From contig NZ_LMMJ01000009.1 in the NCBI RefSeq assembly GCF_001422205.1, positions 350,070 through 414,069 of the forward strand: a stretch of DNA of 64,000 bases, read 5' to 3'. Source of the stretch: Curtobacterium sp. Leaf261 (GTDB taxonomy: Bacteria; Actinomycetota; Actinomycetes; Actinomycetales; Microbacteriaceae). Every line of letters starts with the position of its first letter. Positions within the stretch are counted from its first letter, which is position 1. The translations under genes and the position numbers were made by a program. The notes beneath the pieces were generated by a model that did no database searches, was not told the DNA's origin, and saw nothing but the letters and a program-made list of their open reading frames with translations. Below are positions 8,835 to 17,635 of the stretch, in pieces.

Positions 8835-9159
8835 ATTTGCGCACCCAGCCGGTGTGATCACCGACCGAAGGCGCGTCAGAAAGCATAGCGGATCGGTCGG
8901 CCTCCGGAGACCACCTGCGGCCCGGCGGGCGGCGACCACACATCGGTGGGGAGGTGCAGTGCCGGTCCCGCACCGTCCCTCCGGCCCGTCACGGTGACCG
9001 CCTGCCGGACGGGAGGCGCGCCGCGGCCTGGCACCGTCCCTCCAGTCCGGCATCCGCGCACCGACGCTGCCCGCGCGACCGGTTCTGTCCCAGGGAGCGT
9101 CAACTGCCCCAGGGGATGCCTCGGGCCGTTGACGCTCGCAGGCACAGAACGCGGTGCGG
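8835..9159. other. Intergenic region between tRNA-Tyr and kynureninase
   Basis: 325 bases with no convincing gene. It holds imperfect copies of the family-A hairpin repeat (right arms at 8970-8985 and 9031-9048) and otherwise nothing recognisable. Confidence 0.5.
9006..9050. repeat. Family-A hairpin repeat, imperfect copy
   Basis: Right arm GCACCGTCCCTCCAGTCC at 9031-9048 with a degraded left arm (CCGGACGGGAGGCGCG) before it. Lies downstream of the kynureninase stop. Confidence 0.6.
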
Positions 9160-10401
9160 CTACCCGGCGGCGAGCTCCTCGCGGATCGCCTCGACGCCCG
9201 CGGCGACCTCGGCGAACGTGGTGCTGAGCGGCGACAGGCCGATGCGAAGCCCGTCCGGGTTCCGGAAGTCCGGCACGACCCCGCGATCCCAGAGCCCGGC
9301 GACGACACGGCGGAACTCCGCGTGCCGGATCATCACGTGACTCCCCCGGACGGCGGCGTCCCGCGGGCTCGCGACCTGCACGCCGAGCGGCACGAGGTGC
9401 TCGTCCACGAGCCGGAGCGCGTACTCCGTGAGTGCGGTCGACTTGTTGCGGACGGCCTCGATCCCGGCGCCCTCGATCGCGTCGAGCATGTCCTGCATGG
9501 CGAGCATCCCGGTGATCGGGGGTGTCCCGCTGACGAACCGACGGATGCTCGGGGCGGGCCGGTACCCGTCGGCCATCGCGAAGACGTCCTCCGCACCCAT
9601 CCACCCCTGGATCGGTGGCGTGAGCTCGGCGTGCAGGACCCCTCGCGCGTAGAGGAACGCGGGCGCACCGGGTCCGCCGTTCAGGAACTTGTAGGTGCAC
9701 CCCACCGCCAGGTCGACCTGCCAGGCATCGAGCTGCATCGGGACGACGCCGGCCGAATGGCAGAGGTCCCAGACGACGAGGCCGCCGACCTCGTGCACGA
9801 GTGCGGTGATCCCGGGCATGTCCGCGATGTACGCCGACCGGTACGACACGTGGTTGACGAGGACGACGGCGGTCCTCGGTCCGACGACCGTACGCAGGTC
9901 GTCGACCGTCACGCCGAGCGCTGGGTCGACGTGGACCCAGCGGACCGTCGCACCGTGTTCGGCGGCGATGCCCTCGACGACGAACCGGTCCGTCGGGAAC
10001 TGGTCGTCGTCGATGACGATCTCGTCGCGGTCCGGTCGCGCACGGAGGGCGGACCGGATCGCCTTGTAGAGGAGGACCGTGGTCGAGTCCGCGACGACGG
10101 TCTGCCCCGCTGCCGCTCCGAGGGTGATGGCGCCGATCCGGTCACCGATGGCGGTCGGCAGGTCCATCCACTGCTCGTCCCAGGAGCGGATGAGCCGGGC
10201 GCCCCAGTCCTCCGCGAGGAAGCGGCGGAACCGGTCGGCGGTGGCGGTCATCGGGCGGCCGAGGGAGTTGCCGTCGAGGTACGCCAGGACGTCGTCGGAC
10301 CGGACGAAGTGCGACGTCCACGCGGCGAGCGGGTCGGCGGCGTCGAGTGCGGCGGGGTCGGGTGCGGCGGGGTCGGGTGCGGCGGGGTCGAGTGTCGTCA
10401 T
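9160..10401 (-). CDS. kynU: Kynureninase
   Basis: 413 residues, normal for KynU, a PLP enzyme of fold type I that splits kynurenine or 3-hydroxykynurenine into anthranilate or 3-hydroxyanthranilate plus alanine. Landmarks: YLDGNSLGRP near the N-terminus, WDLCHSAGVVPMQL, and the PLP-lysine segment GCTYKFLNGGPGAP near residue 235. The ATG at 10401 overlaps the stop of the upstream amidohydrolase (ATGA), indicating translational coupling. A 15-bp tandem repeat near the start encodes a short Ala/Pro/Asp run before the conserved part. Confidence 0.9.
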   Translation of the reverse strand: MTTLDPAAPDPAAPDPAALDAADPLAAWTSHFVRSDDVLAYLDGNSLGRPMTATADRFRRFLAEDWGARLIRSWDEQWMDLPTAIGDRIGAITLGAAAGQTVVADSTTVLLYKAIRSALRARPDRDEIVIDDDQFPTDRFVVEGIAAEHGATVRWVHVDPALGVTVDDLRTVVGPRTAVVLVNHVSYRSAYIADMPGITALVHEVGGLVVWDLCHSAGVVPMQLDAWQVDLAVGCTYKFLNGGPGAPAFLYARGVLHAELTPPIQGWMGAEDVFAMADGYRPAPSIRRFVSGTPPITGMLAMQDMLDAIEGAGIEAVRNKSTALTEYALRLVDEHLVPLGVQVASPRDAAVRGSHVMIRHAEFRRVVAGLWDRGVVPDFRNPDGLRIGLSPLSTTFAEVAAGVEAIREELAAG

Positions 10402-11510
10402 GCGTCGGGTCCGTTCGGTCGTGGTGCGTCCCACCGCTCTCGGGGCGAGACACCGCTCTCGGGGGCGGTGTCCAGTTCGGAGGGCGGTGTTTCGTCCTCG
10501 GGGCTGGGTTCAGGGCGAGACCGGGGGCCGGGCTCGGGGGCCTGCTCGACACGCGCTCCGGCGAGCCACGCGGCCACCTCGGCCACCGAGGTCGTCGGCA
10601 TCGGGCCGCGGAGCACGCTCGTCAGCCCGTCCGGCTCGGGGAACGGCTCCCATCGTCCGCGGGTGCCGGTGGTGAGTGCGCGGACGAGGTCCTCCGCGCC
10701 GAGTCCCGCGTCGGCGAGCGCCAGGAGCTCCCGGACGTTCACCCCGACCGGGAGCGGCCCGTTGCCGAGGTCGGTGCCGTACCGGACGTCGCCGCCGGCC
10801 GCGTGGAACCGCCGGAGGTTGTCGACCGCGACCCGGTGCGCGCGACTCCGCCGCCCGTACCCGTGGATGTCGAGCGTGCTGATCCAGGTGGTCCGGCCGG
10901 CGAGCTCCGCGACGAGGGCGTCGTCCAGCCGCTCGCTCCACGGGGTGTGCGCGAGGATGTCGACCCCGGCAGCCGCGACCCGCTCGACCTGCCCGCGGCC
11001 CTGGACGTGTGCGGCGACGGGGAGTCCGTGCTCGTGGGCGATCCCCACGACGGTCGCGAGGAGCCGGTCGTCCCACACCGGACCCGCGTCGGTGTTGACG
11101 GTGACCTTGACCACCCGCGCTCCGAGCGCTGCCATGGTGCGCACCGCCTCCAGTCCGGATGCGGCGTCGGCGACGGGGACGGCCGCGGCAGTGGGGGCCC
11201 AGCCGGCCCTGGACGGGTAGCCGCCGGGGGCACCGAGGAGTCCGCCTGCGACCGCGATCAGCGGAAGCGCTGCCGGCGCGTCGCTCGCGTCCGGCGCGTC
11301 GCTCGCGTCCGGCGCGTGTCGGGGATCCGGACGGGAGGCCCGCACCCACTCCGCCACGAGCGCCGGGTCCCAGCCGAGGTCGACCACGCGCGCGACCCCA
11401 CCGGCTCGGACTGCCGCGGCATCGACCAGCCCGAGGTGCACGTGCGCGTCCGTGAACCCCGCGAGCACGGTCTCGTCCCGCCGCGTCTCGTCCTGCACAG
11501 CACCGGCCAC
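10398..11510 (-). CDS. Amidohydrolase superfamily protein coupled to kynureninase
   Basis: 370 residues. TIM-barrel metal-hydrolase landmarks are present: DAHVHLGL (HxH metal site) near residue 22, a lysine-containing VVKVTVNTDAG strand, AAHVQGRG, DILAHTPW and GTDLGNGP (metal-binding Asp). The C-terminal 50 residues are Pro/Glu-rich and not conserved-looking. Stop overlaps the kynU start by ATGA, so the two are one operon; a role in tryptophan/kynurenine breakdown, perhaps removal of a formyl or acyl group, is inference. It is not of the KynB formamidase fold. Divergent from yajQ. Confidence 0.75.
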   Translation of the reverse strand: MAGAVQDETRRDETVLAGFTDAHVHLGLVDAAAVRAGGVARVVDLGWDPALVAEWVRASRPDPRHAPDASDAPDASDAPAALPLIAVAGGLLGAPGGYPSRAGWAPTAAAVPVADAASGLEAVRTMAALGARVVKVTVNTDAGPVWDDRLLATVVGIAHEHGLPVAAHVQGRGQVERVAAAGVDILAHTPWSERLDDALVAELAGRTTWISTLDIHGYGRRSRAHRVAVDNLRRFHAAGGDVRYGTDLGNGPLPVGVNVRELLALADAGLGAEDLVRALTTGTRGRWEPFPEPDGLTSVLRGPMPTTSVAEVAAWLAGARVEQAPEPGPRSRPEPSPEDETPPSELDTAPESGVSPRERWDAPRPNGPDA

Positions 11511-11565
11511 ACCCCGAGGGTATCCACAGCGACTGCGCAGCGATCCAGCCCCCGCGCCCGCCGGA

Positions 11566-11581
11566 TAAGCTGTCCGGCATG
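11566..11581 (+). promoter_or_regulatory. Leaderless promoter -10 and start of yajQ
   Basis: TAAGCT at 11566-11571 is followed by 7 nt and the ATG, so transcription should begin at or next to the start codon. Confidence 0.45.
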
Positions 11582-12067
11582 GCAGACAGTTCCTTCGACG
11601 TGGTCAGCAAGGTCGACAAGATGGAGGCGGAGAACGCCCTCAACCAGGCCGCCAAGGAGATCGAGCAGCGCTACGACTTCAAGGGCGTCGGCGCTTCGGT
11701 AGAGTGGAGCGGCGAGGACGTCCTCATCAAGGCGTCCTCCGAGGAGCGCGCGAAGGCCGTCCTCGACGTCTTCGAGTCCAAGCTCATCAAGCGTGGCATC
11801 AGCCTGAAGAGCCTCGACACCGGTGAGCCGTTCGCCTCCGGCAAGGAGTTCCGCATCGAGGCGAAGCTCAAGAACGGCATCGAGCAGGACGTCGCGAAGA
11901 AGATCGGCGCGCTCATCCGCAGTGACGCTCCGAAGACCGTGAAGAGCCAGATCCAGGGCGACGAACTCCGGGTCTCCTCGAAGAGCCGCGACGACCTGCA
12001 GTCCACGATGGCGCTCCTCAAGGGCGGCGACTTCGAGGTGCCGCTGCAGTTCGTCAACTTCCGGTAG
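11579..12067 (+). CDS. yajQ: YajQ family nucleotide-binding protein
   Basis: 162 residues, the normal size for YajQ/UPF0234, two ferredoxin-like domains. The family start SSFDVVSKVDKMEAENALNQ-like sequence, RYDFKGV, and the C-terminal KSQIQGDELRVSSKSRDDLQ are nearly canonical. Homologues bind cyclic di-GMP or other nucleotides and RNA; the cellular role in actinobacteria is unclear. Predicted leaderless from TAAGCT at 11566. Divergent from the amidohydrolase. Confidence 0.93.
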   Translation: MADSSFDVVSKVDKMEAENALNQAAKEIEQRYDFKGVGASVEWSGEDVLIKASSEERAKAVLDVFESKLIKRGISLKSLDTGEPFASGKEFRIEAKLKNGIEQDVAKKIGALIRSDAPKTVKSQIQGDELRVSSKSRDDLQSTMALLKGGDFEVPLQFVNFR

Positions 12068-12163
12068 CCCGCGAGCGCCCGCCCCTGAGCGCCCGAGTTC
12101 GGTGCGCCCGATCCCGCCGCGCCCGACCCCCGGCGCCGCACGACCCCGAGACCGGAGACCGCC

Positions 12164-13624
12164 GTGGAGCACTGGCTCGGCATCACCATCACCGTCCTGC
12201 TCATCCTGCTCGACCTCGCCATCCGCGCGTTCTCGATCATCTACGTGCCGATCGACCGGAAGCCGCAGACCGCGACGGGGTGGTTGCTCGCGATCTTCCT
12301 GATCCCCTACATCGGGTTCATCGTCTTCCTCATCATCGGCTCGACGAAGCTCCCGAAGGCCCGCCGCGAGAAGCAGTCCGAGATCAACGACTACATCCTC
12401 GACCAGACCGAGGGCATGGACCGGGTCAAGACCGACGAGACGTGGCCGAAGTGGCTGAACAGCGTCGTCCAGCTCAACCGGGGGCTCGGTGCGATGCCCC
12501 TCGTCGGTGGGAACACGGCGGAGCTGTACCCGGACTCGGTCGAGTCGATCGCGGCGATGACCCGGGCCGTCGACGAGGCCGAGCGGTTCGTGCACGTCGA
12601 GTTCTACATCGCGACGATCGACCCCACCACGAAGCCGTTCTTCGACGCGCTCGAGCGGGCGGTCGAGCGCGGGGTCAGCGTGAAGTTCCTGATGGACCAC
12701 ATCGCCAGCCGCGGATACCCCGGGTACAAGGCGACCAAGGCGCGGCTCGACGACATGGGCGCCGAGTGGCACCTCATGCTGCCGATCCTCCCGCTGCAGG
12801 GCAAGTTCCAGCGACCGGACCTCCGCAACCACCGCAAGATCCTGGTCGTCGACGGCCGGGTCGGGTTCACCGGCTCGCAGAACCTCATCGACGACAGCTA
12901 CGACGTCAAGGCACACGTCGAGAAGGGGCTCCGGTACAAGGACCTCATGGCCCGCTTCGAGGGGCCGATCGTCGCCGGGATCAACGCGCTGTTCATCACC
13001 GACTGGTACAGCGAGACGGACGAGCTCCTCCGCGAGCGCGAGCCGGTCCAGCGCGCGGAACCGCACCCGGAGATGCTCGACGCGCAGGTGGTGCCGTCCG
13101 GTCCGGGGTTCGACGGCGAGAACAACCTGCGCCTCTTCAACGCGCTGCTCTACGCCGCCCAGGACCGGGTGTCGATCACGAGTCCGTACTTCGTCCCCGA
13201 CGAGTCGATGCTCTACGCGATCACGACCACCGCGCAGCGCGGCGTCGCGGTCGAGCTGTTCGTCGGCGAGATCGGCGACCACACCATGACCTGGCACGCG
13301 CAGCGCTCCTACTACGAGGCGCTCCTGCGGGCCGGCGTCCGGATCTTCCTCTACAAGCAGCCGACGATCCTGCACGCCAAGCACTTCACGATCGACGACT
13401 CCGTGTCGGTGATCGGGTCGAGCAACATGGACATGCGCTCGTTCAGCCTGAACCTCGAGATCACCGTGATGGTCCGCGGCCGGAAGTTCGTCGACCAGCT
13501 CCGGCAGGTGCAGGACGACTACCGCGCCGAGAGCTTCGAGATCACCCTCGACGAGTGGGTGCAGCGGCCGACCCGGTCGCAGGTCCTCGACAACGTCGCG
13601 CGACTGACCGCCGCGCTGCAGTAG
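12164..13624 (+). CDS. cls: Cardiolipin synthase
   Basis: 486 residues, typical for ClsA. Two N-terminal membrane segments (about 5-25 and 37-58) precede two phospholipase-D domains with full HKD motifs: NHRKILVVDGRVGFTGSQN near residue 225 and HAKHFTIDDSVSVIGSSNMD near 405. It joins two phosphatidylglycerols into cardiolipin at the inner membrane. GTG start at 12164 with GGAG 7 nt upstream. It is convergent with the acyltransferase gene, and a 45-bp tandem duplication lies between them. Confidence 0.93.
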   Translation: MEHWLGITITVLLILLDLAIRAFSIIYVPIDRKPQTATGWLLAIFLIPYIGFIVFLIIGSTKLPKARREKQSEINDYILDQTEGMDRVKTDETWPKWLNSVVQLNRGLGAMPLVGGNTAELYPDSVESIAAMTRAVDEAERFVHVEFYIATIDPTTKPFFDALERAVERGVSVKFLMDHIASRGYPGYKATKARLDDMGAEWHLMLPILPLQGKFQRPDLRNHRKILVVDGRVGFTGSQNLIDDSYDVKAHVEKGLRYKDLMARFEGPIVAGINALFITDWYSETDELLREREPVQRAEPHPEMLDAQVVPSGPGFDGENNLRLFNALLYAAQDRVSITSPYFVPDESMLYAITTTAQRGVAVELFVGEIGDHTMTWHAQRSYYEALLRAGVRIFLYKQPTILHAKHFTIDDSVSVIGSSNMDMRSFSLNLEITVMVRGRKFVDQLRQVQDDYRAESFEITLDEWVQRPTRSQVLDNVARLTAALQ

Positions 13625-13693
13625 CGCCGCGAGGCCGGGAGACACGGCCGGGAGGCACGGCCGGGGTCCGGTGGGCGCCTCCCGGCCGTCAGA

Positions 13694-13783
13694 CTCCCCG
13701 GCTGGGCGGCAGGCTCGCGCCAGCTAGGGCCCGGCAGGCTCCCCGGCTGGGCGGCAGGCTTGCGCCAGCTAGGGCCCGGCAGG
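13694..13783. repeat. 45-bp direct tandem duplication at the acyltransferase 3' end
   Basis: Two copies beginning CTCCCCGGCTGGGCGGCAGG at 13694 and 13739, differing at one base. The stop codon of the minus-strand acyltransferase gene (13769-13771) lies inside the second copy, so one copy is now downstream spacer. Confidence 0.8.
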
Positions 13784-14986
13784 CTCCTCCGGCTCCGCGG
13801 GCTCCGCAGCCGGCGGTGCGGACGGCACGGGTCGTCGGCCGACACCGCTCGTCAGTCTGCTGAGACCGGCCTCGAGCGGACCGCGCCCGATGAACCGCGA
13901 CCAGAGCAGTGCGAAGACGGTCGACCCGAGCACGAAGCCCCACACCGTCTTCGCGCCGTAGTCGAGACCCTCGGGACGCGCCAGCAGCAGCGCGAGCACG
14001 ACGATGTGCAGGGCGTAGATCGACAGCGGCATGCTCCCGACGGCCGCGAACGGTCGCGCGACGATCCGCGCCACGACGCCCCGACGCTCGGTGAACAGGA
14101 GGGAGCACAGCCCGATCACCGCGATCGAGACGCCGATGCTCCCGAGCATGTCGACGATGGACGCCGAGTGACCGCGGGGCGACAGCCACTCCGCGAGCAC
14201 GCGTCCGCCCGCGGTCTTCGCGCCCTCCATCGCGGGGACCCCCGGGTAGGCGAACGCCTTGGGGTCGACCGGGGCCAGGAGCTCCCCCACCGTGTACGCC
14301 ACGATCGCCATCGCGCTGCCCAGCCAGAGCAGCGTCGTCTGGACGGCCCGCGATGCGAGGTCGCTCCGCCCGACCGCGAGCCCGACGAGCAGGTACCCGA
14401 GGAACGTCACCGGCGGGTAGATGAGGCCGAGCTGGTTCGTGTATTCGGAGGTGTTGAAGTAGACCTCGGCAGCGACGGTCGCGACGGGGATCGAGAGCGC
14501 CACCGTGAGCCCGGCGACCGCGAGCAGCCAGCGCCGACGCCAGCGGAGCACCGGGAGCGACAGGAGGAACAGCACACCGTAGGTCGGCAGGATCACCGCG
14601 ACGGGCGTGCCGAGTGCCATCAGGAGGAACCCGACGGCGATCAGGACCACGGCGCGGATGGTCAGGCGGACCCGTGCCCGGCCGAGTGCCGCGCCGGCGA
14701 CGGGTGTGCTCCGACCGGTCACGATGGCGATCGAGACCCCGGCGAGGATCGCGAAGAGGGTCGACGAGCGGCCGTCCACGATCCCCATCCAGGTACCAGG
14801 CTGCCCCCAGTCGATGACCGAGGGGACGGCACCGACGTGTGCGACGATCATGCCGAACAGCGCGAGGGAACGGGCGACGTCGATGCCGACGAGCCGAGAC
14901 GTGCTCGGTGCGACGGAGGCGGCGGAGGTGGCGGGCGCGACGTGAGTCGGGGAGATGAGCGGCTCGGGTCGCCGCGTGGTGTCCAT
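13769..14986 (-). CDS. DUF418/heparan-alpha-glucosaminide N-acetyltransferase-like membrane protein
   Basis: 405 residues with about ten membrane segments. The start of the conserved region RLVGIDVARSLALFGMIVAH and the segment GVSIAIVTGR match the HGSNAT-type catalytic domain (DUF1624), and the C-terminal half resembles DUF418. Family members move acyl groups across the membrane, but no substrate is assigned in bacteria. The ATG at 14986 lies before a Thr/Pro/Ala-rich lead; the frame remains open upstream without a better start. C-terminal tail is Pro/Glu/Ala-rich, ending inside a 45-bp duplication. Confidence 0.75.
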   Translation of the reverse strand: MDTTRRPEPLISPTHVAPATSAASVAPSTSRLVGIDVARSLALFGMIVAHVGAVPSVIDWGQPGTWMGIVDGRSSTLFAILAGVSIAIVTGRSTPVAGAALGRARVRLTIRAVVLIAVGFLLMALGTPVAVILPTYGVLFLLSLPVLRWRRRWLLAVAGLTVALSIPVATVAAEVYFNTSEYTNQLGLIYPPVTFLGYLLVGLAVGRSDLASRAVQTTLLWLGSAMAIVAYTVGELLAPVDPKAFAYPGVPAMEGAKTAGGRVLAEWLSPRGHSASIVDMLGSIGVSIAVIGLCSLLFTERRGVVARIVARPFAAVGSMPLSIYALHIVVLALLLARPEGLDYGAKTVWGFVLGSTVFALLWSRFIGRGPLEAGLSRLTSGVGRRPVPSAPPAAEPAEPEEPAGP

Positions 14987-15099
14987 TGCGACACCATACG
15001 TCGCGCCCCCGCTCGGCGACAGTGTGGAACCGAGCGACCGTCGTGCGACAGGGCCGAGGGTCCCGCGACGTGACGGATGCCGGGCTCGGTCCCGGTGGG

Positions 15100-16470
15100 T
15101 CAGCCCTGGTGTGCGCCGGTGCGGCCGAGCGAGACGTCCACCATCTCCTGGCGCGCGACGACCTTGATCCGCGCGCGTCCGTGCGGCTCGCCGAGTCCGA
15201 TCTCGTGCGTGTCGAGTGCGTGCCACCCGTCGAGGTCGGTGTACTCGACCCCGCGCTCGGCGAGGAGCGCCGGGATCGCGGCCGCGGACGGGTCGGCCGG
15301 CGTCCACCAGCTCGCCTGGTCGGTCATCAGGTGCTGGACGGTCTCCATGGCGTCGGACTTGGTGTGGCCGATCAGCCCCACCGGACCGCGCTTGATCCAC
15401 CCGGTGGCGTACAGCCCGGGGATCTGCTGGTTGTCGTCGTCGAGGACCTGGCCCTCGTGGTTCGGGATGACCCCGTGTCGCTCGTCGAACGGCACGCCGG
15501 GCAGCGCGGACCCGAAGTACCCGACCGCACGGTAGATCGCCTGGATCGCGATCTCGCGGACCTCGCCGGTGCTCTCGACGCCGCCCTGGCCGTTCGGACG
15601 CGTGCGCTCGTACCGGATGGCGGACACGTGGCCGTCGGTCCCGACGATCTCGATCGGCTTCGCGTAGAAGTGCAGGTGCAGCCGGCGCGACGCGGTCCCC
15701 GGCCCACGCTTCCGCCACTGCTGGAGGACCCGGTCGATGACCATGACCTGCTTGTTCGTCGCGATCGCGGTCTTCGACGCCTCGTCGTGGTCGAAGTCCT
15801 CGTCGTAGACGACGACGTCGACGTCGGGGACCTCACCCAGCTCGCGGAGTTCCAGCGGCGTGAACTTCACCTGGGCGGGACCGCGACGACCGAACACGTG
15901 CACATCGGTCACAGGCGATGCGGTCAGGCCCTCGTGGACGTTCGCGGGGATCTCGGTCGGCAGCAGGTCGTCGGCGTGCTTCGCGAGGATGCGCGAGACG
16001 TCGAGCGCCACGTTGCCGTTCCCGATCACCGCGACGCTCTCGGCCTCGAGCGGCCACGTGCGCGGCACGTCGGGGTGACCGTCGAACCAGCTGACGAACT
16101 CCGCCGCGCCGTAGGACCCCTCGAGCTCCACGCCCGGCACGTCGAGGTCGGCGTCCTTGATCGCGCCCGTCGAGAAGACCACGGCGTTGTAGTGCTGCTT
16201 GAGGTCGTCGAGCGTGATGTCCCGGCCGAACGTGACGTTGCCGAAGATCCGGATGTCACCGCGGTCGAGCACGTCGCGCAGCGCGTTGATGATGCCCTTG
16301 ATGCGCGGGTGGTCCGGAGCCACGCCGTACCGTACGAGCCCGTACGGCGCGGGGAGCTGCTCGAACAGGTCGATCGACACGTCGAAACCACGCGCCTCCT
16401 TGAGGAGGATGTCCGCGGCGTAGATCCCGGCGGGCCCGGCGCCGACGATGGCGAGTCGGAGAGTGGTCAC
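15100..16470 (-). CDS. FprA-type ferredoxin/flavodoxin NADP+ reductase
   Basis: 456 residues, like mycobacterial FprA (adrenodoxin-reductase family). FAD-binding motif VGAGPAGIYAADILLKE at the N-terminus, active-site-like YGLVRYGVAPDHP, NADP-binding VIGNGNVALDVSRIL near 160, and the C-terminal GWIKRGPVGLIGHTKSDA. It shuttles electrons between NADPH and ferredoxins in the cytoplasm. The GTG at 16470 has GGAG upstream. No ferredoxin or P450 gene is adjacent. Confidence 0.9.
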   Translation of the reverse strand: MTTLRLAIVGAGPAGIYAADILLKEARGFDVSIDLFEQLPAPYGLVRYGVAPDHPRIKGIINALRDVLDRGDIRIFGNVTFGRDITLDDLKQHYNAVVFSTGAIKDADLDVPGVELEGSYGAAEFVSWFDGHPDVPRTWPLEAESVAVIGNGNVALDVSRILAKHADDLLPTEIPANVHEGLTASPVTDVHVFGRRGPAQVKFTPLELRELGEVPDVDVVVYDEDFDHDEASKTAIATNKQVMVIDRVLQQWRKRGPGTASRRLHLHFYAKPIEIVGTDGHVSAIRYERTRPNGQGGVESTGEVREIAIQAIYRAVGYFGSALPGVPFDERHGVIPNHEGQVLDDDNQQIPGLYATGWIKRGPVGLIGHTKSDAMETVQHLMTDQASWWTPADPSAAAIPALLAERGVEYTDLDGWHALDTHEIGLGEPHGRARIKVVARQEMVDVSLGRTGAHQG

Positions 16471-16558
16471 CTGGTTGACTCCAGTTCTTCGGCGCCCTGA
16501 TCGGCGCGGTGCTTCGGTGGCTGCGCCGGACGGACCGGCGTCGGGGTCGGCGGACCGG

Positions 16559-17635
16559 TCAGCGCGTGCGGTCGACGACGGACTCGGCGAACCGGGTCAG
16601 CGCGCGCTTGACGGAGCCAGACGGCAGCGGTCCGAGTGCGGCGACGGCCTCGTCGGCCCACTGCGCGGCGAGTGACCGCGTCGTCGCGGTGGCCTCGTGG
16701 TCGCGGAGCTCCGCGACGGCCGACTCGTAGGGCGCCCCGGTCACGGCGTCGTCCGGCGCACCGGCGACGTCGTGCTCGATCCGCGCGAGCAGTGCCGCCG
16801 ACGCCTGGTCGGTGGCCGCGGCACGCCGGAGGTGCAGGAGCGGCAGGGTCTCGACGCCCGCGCGCAGGTCGTTCCCGGCGATCTTGCCGGTGTGGTCCCC
16901 CGCCGGCGCGAGGTCGATGACGTCGTCGACGAGCTGGAACGCGACGCCGACCTTCTCGCCGAACTCCGCGACGGCCGGCAGGTACGCGCGGTCCGCGCCG
17001 GAGAACATCACGCCGGCACGTGCGGCCGTGGCGATGAGCGAGCCGGTCTTGTCGCCGAGGACACCGAGGTAGTGCTCGATGACGTCGTCACCGGGTCCGG
17101 GGCCCATCGTCTCGTGCAGCTGCCCGAGGCAGAGTCGCTCGAACGTCTCCGCCTGCATGCGGATGCCCTCTGGTCCGAGCTCGCTCGTGATGAGGCTCGC
17201 GCGGGCGAAGAGCAGGTCGCCGGTCAGGATCGCCACGTTGTTGCCGTAGGTCACGTGGGCACTCGGCACCCCGCGTCGGACGGGCGCCTCGTCCATCACG
17301 TCGTCGTGGTAGAGCGACGCCAGGTGCGTCATCTCGATGCTCACGGCGGCACGGACGACCTGCGGGGTGACACCGTCGCCGAGCTGCGCGATGAGGAGCG
17401 TCAGCGTCGGGCGGATGCGCTTGCCACCCGCGGCGAGCAGGTAGCGCGTCGTGGTGTCCGCGAGCTGGTCGGCGGAGTGCATGGCCTCGTCGAGGCCCTG
17501 CTCGACGAGCTCGAGGCCGTCGTCGATCCGGCCGACGAAGCGGCGTTCGGTCGGCGTGGCGAACATGCGCTCCCCGACCCCGAGGGAGGCACGGAGACTC
17601 GGGGCCCGCCGGACGACCGGAGCGCTGGCGTTCAC
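16559..17635 (-). CDS. Polyprenyl diphosphate synthase (menaquinone side chain)
   Basis: 358 residues, trans-isoprenyl diphosphate synthase. First aspartate-rich motif DDVMDEAP (DDxxD) near residue 105 and second DDVIDLAP near 235; GGKRIRPTL and the KTGSLIA region are also intact. It makes the long polyprenyl diphosphate that MenA attaches to dihydroxynaphthoate. The GTG start overlaps the menG stop as GTGA, so it is translated with menG. Chain length cannot be read reliably. Confidence 0.9.
   Translation of the reverse strand: MNASAPVVRRAPSLRASLGVGERMFATPTERRFVGRIDDGLELVEQGLDEAMHSADQLADTTTRYLLAAGGKRIRPTLTLLIAQLGDGVTPQVVRAAVSIEMTHLASLYHDDVMDEAPVRRGVPSAHVTYGNNVAILTGDLLFARASLITSELGPEGIRMQAETFERLCLGQLHETMGPGPGDDVIEHYLGVLGDKTGSLIATAARAGVMFSGADRAYLPAVAEFGEKVGVAFQLVDDVIDLAPAGDHTGKIAGNDLRAGVETLPLLHLRRAAATDQASAALLARIEHDVAGAPDDAVTGAPYESAVAELRDHEATATTRSLAAQWADEAVAALGPLPSGSVKRALTRFAESVVDRTR

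Noticed and set aside
11258..13645. A 795-residue open frame antisense to cls and yajQ
   Set aside because: Composition (Arg/Leu/Asp/Val-rich without domains) is the usual antisense shadow in very GC-rich genes; cls and yajQ have full family motifs on the other strand.
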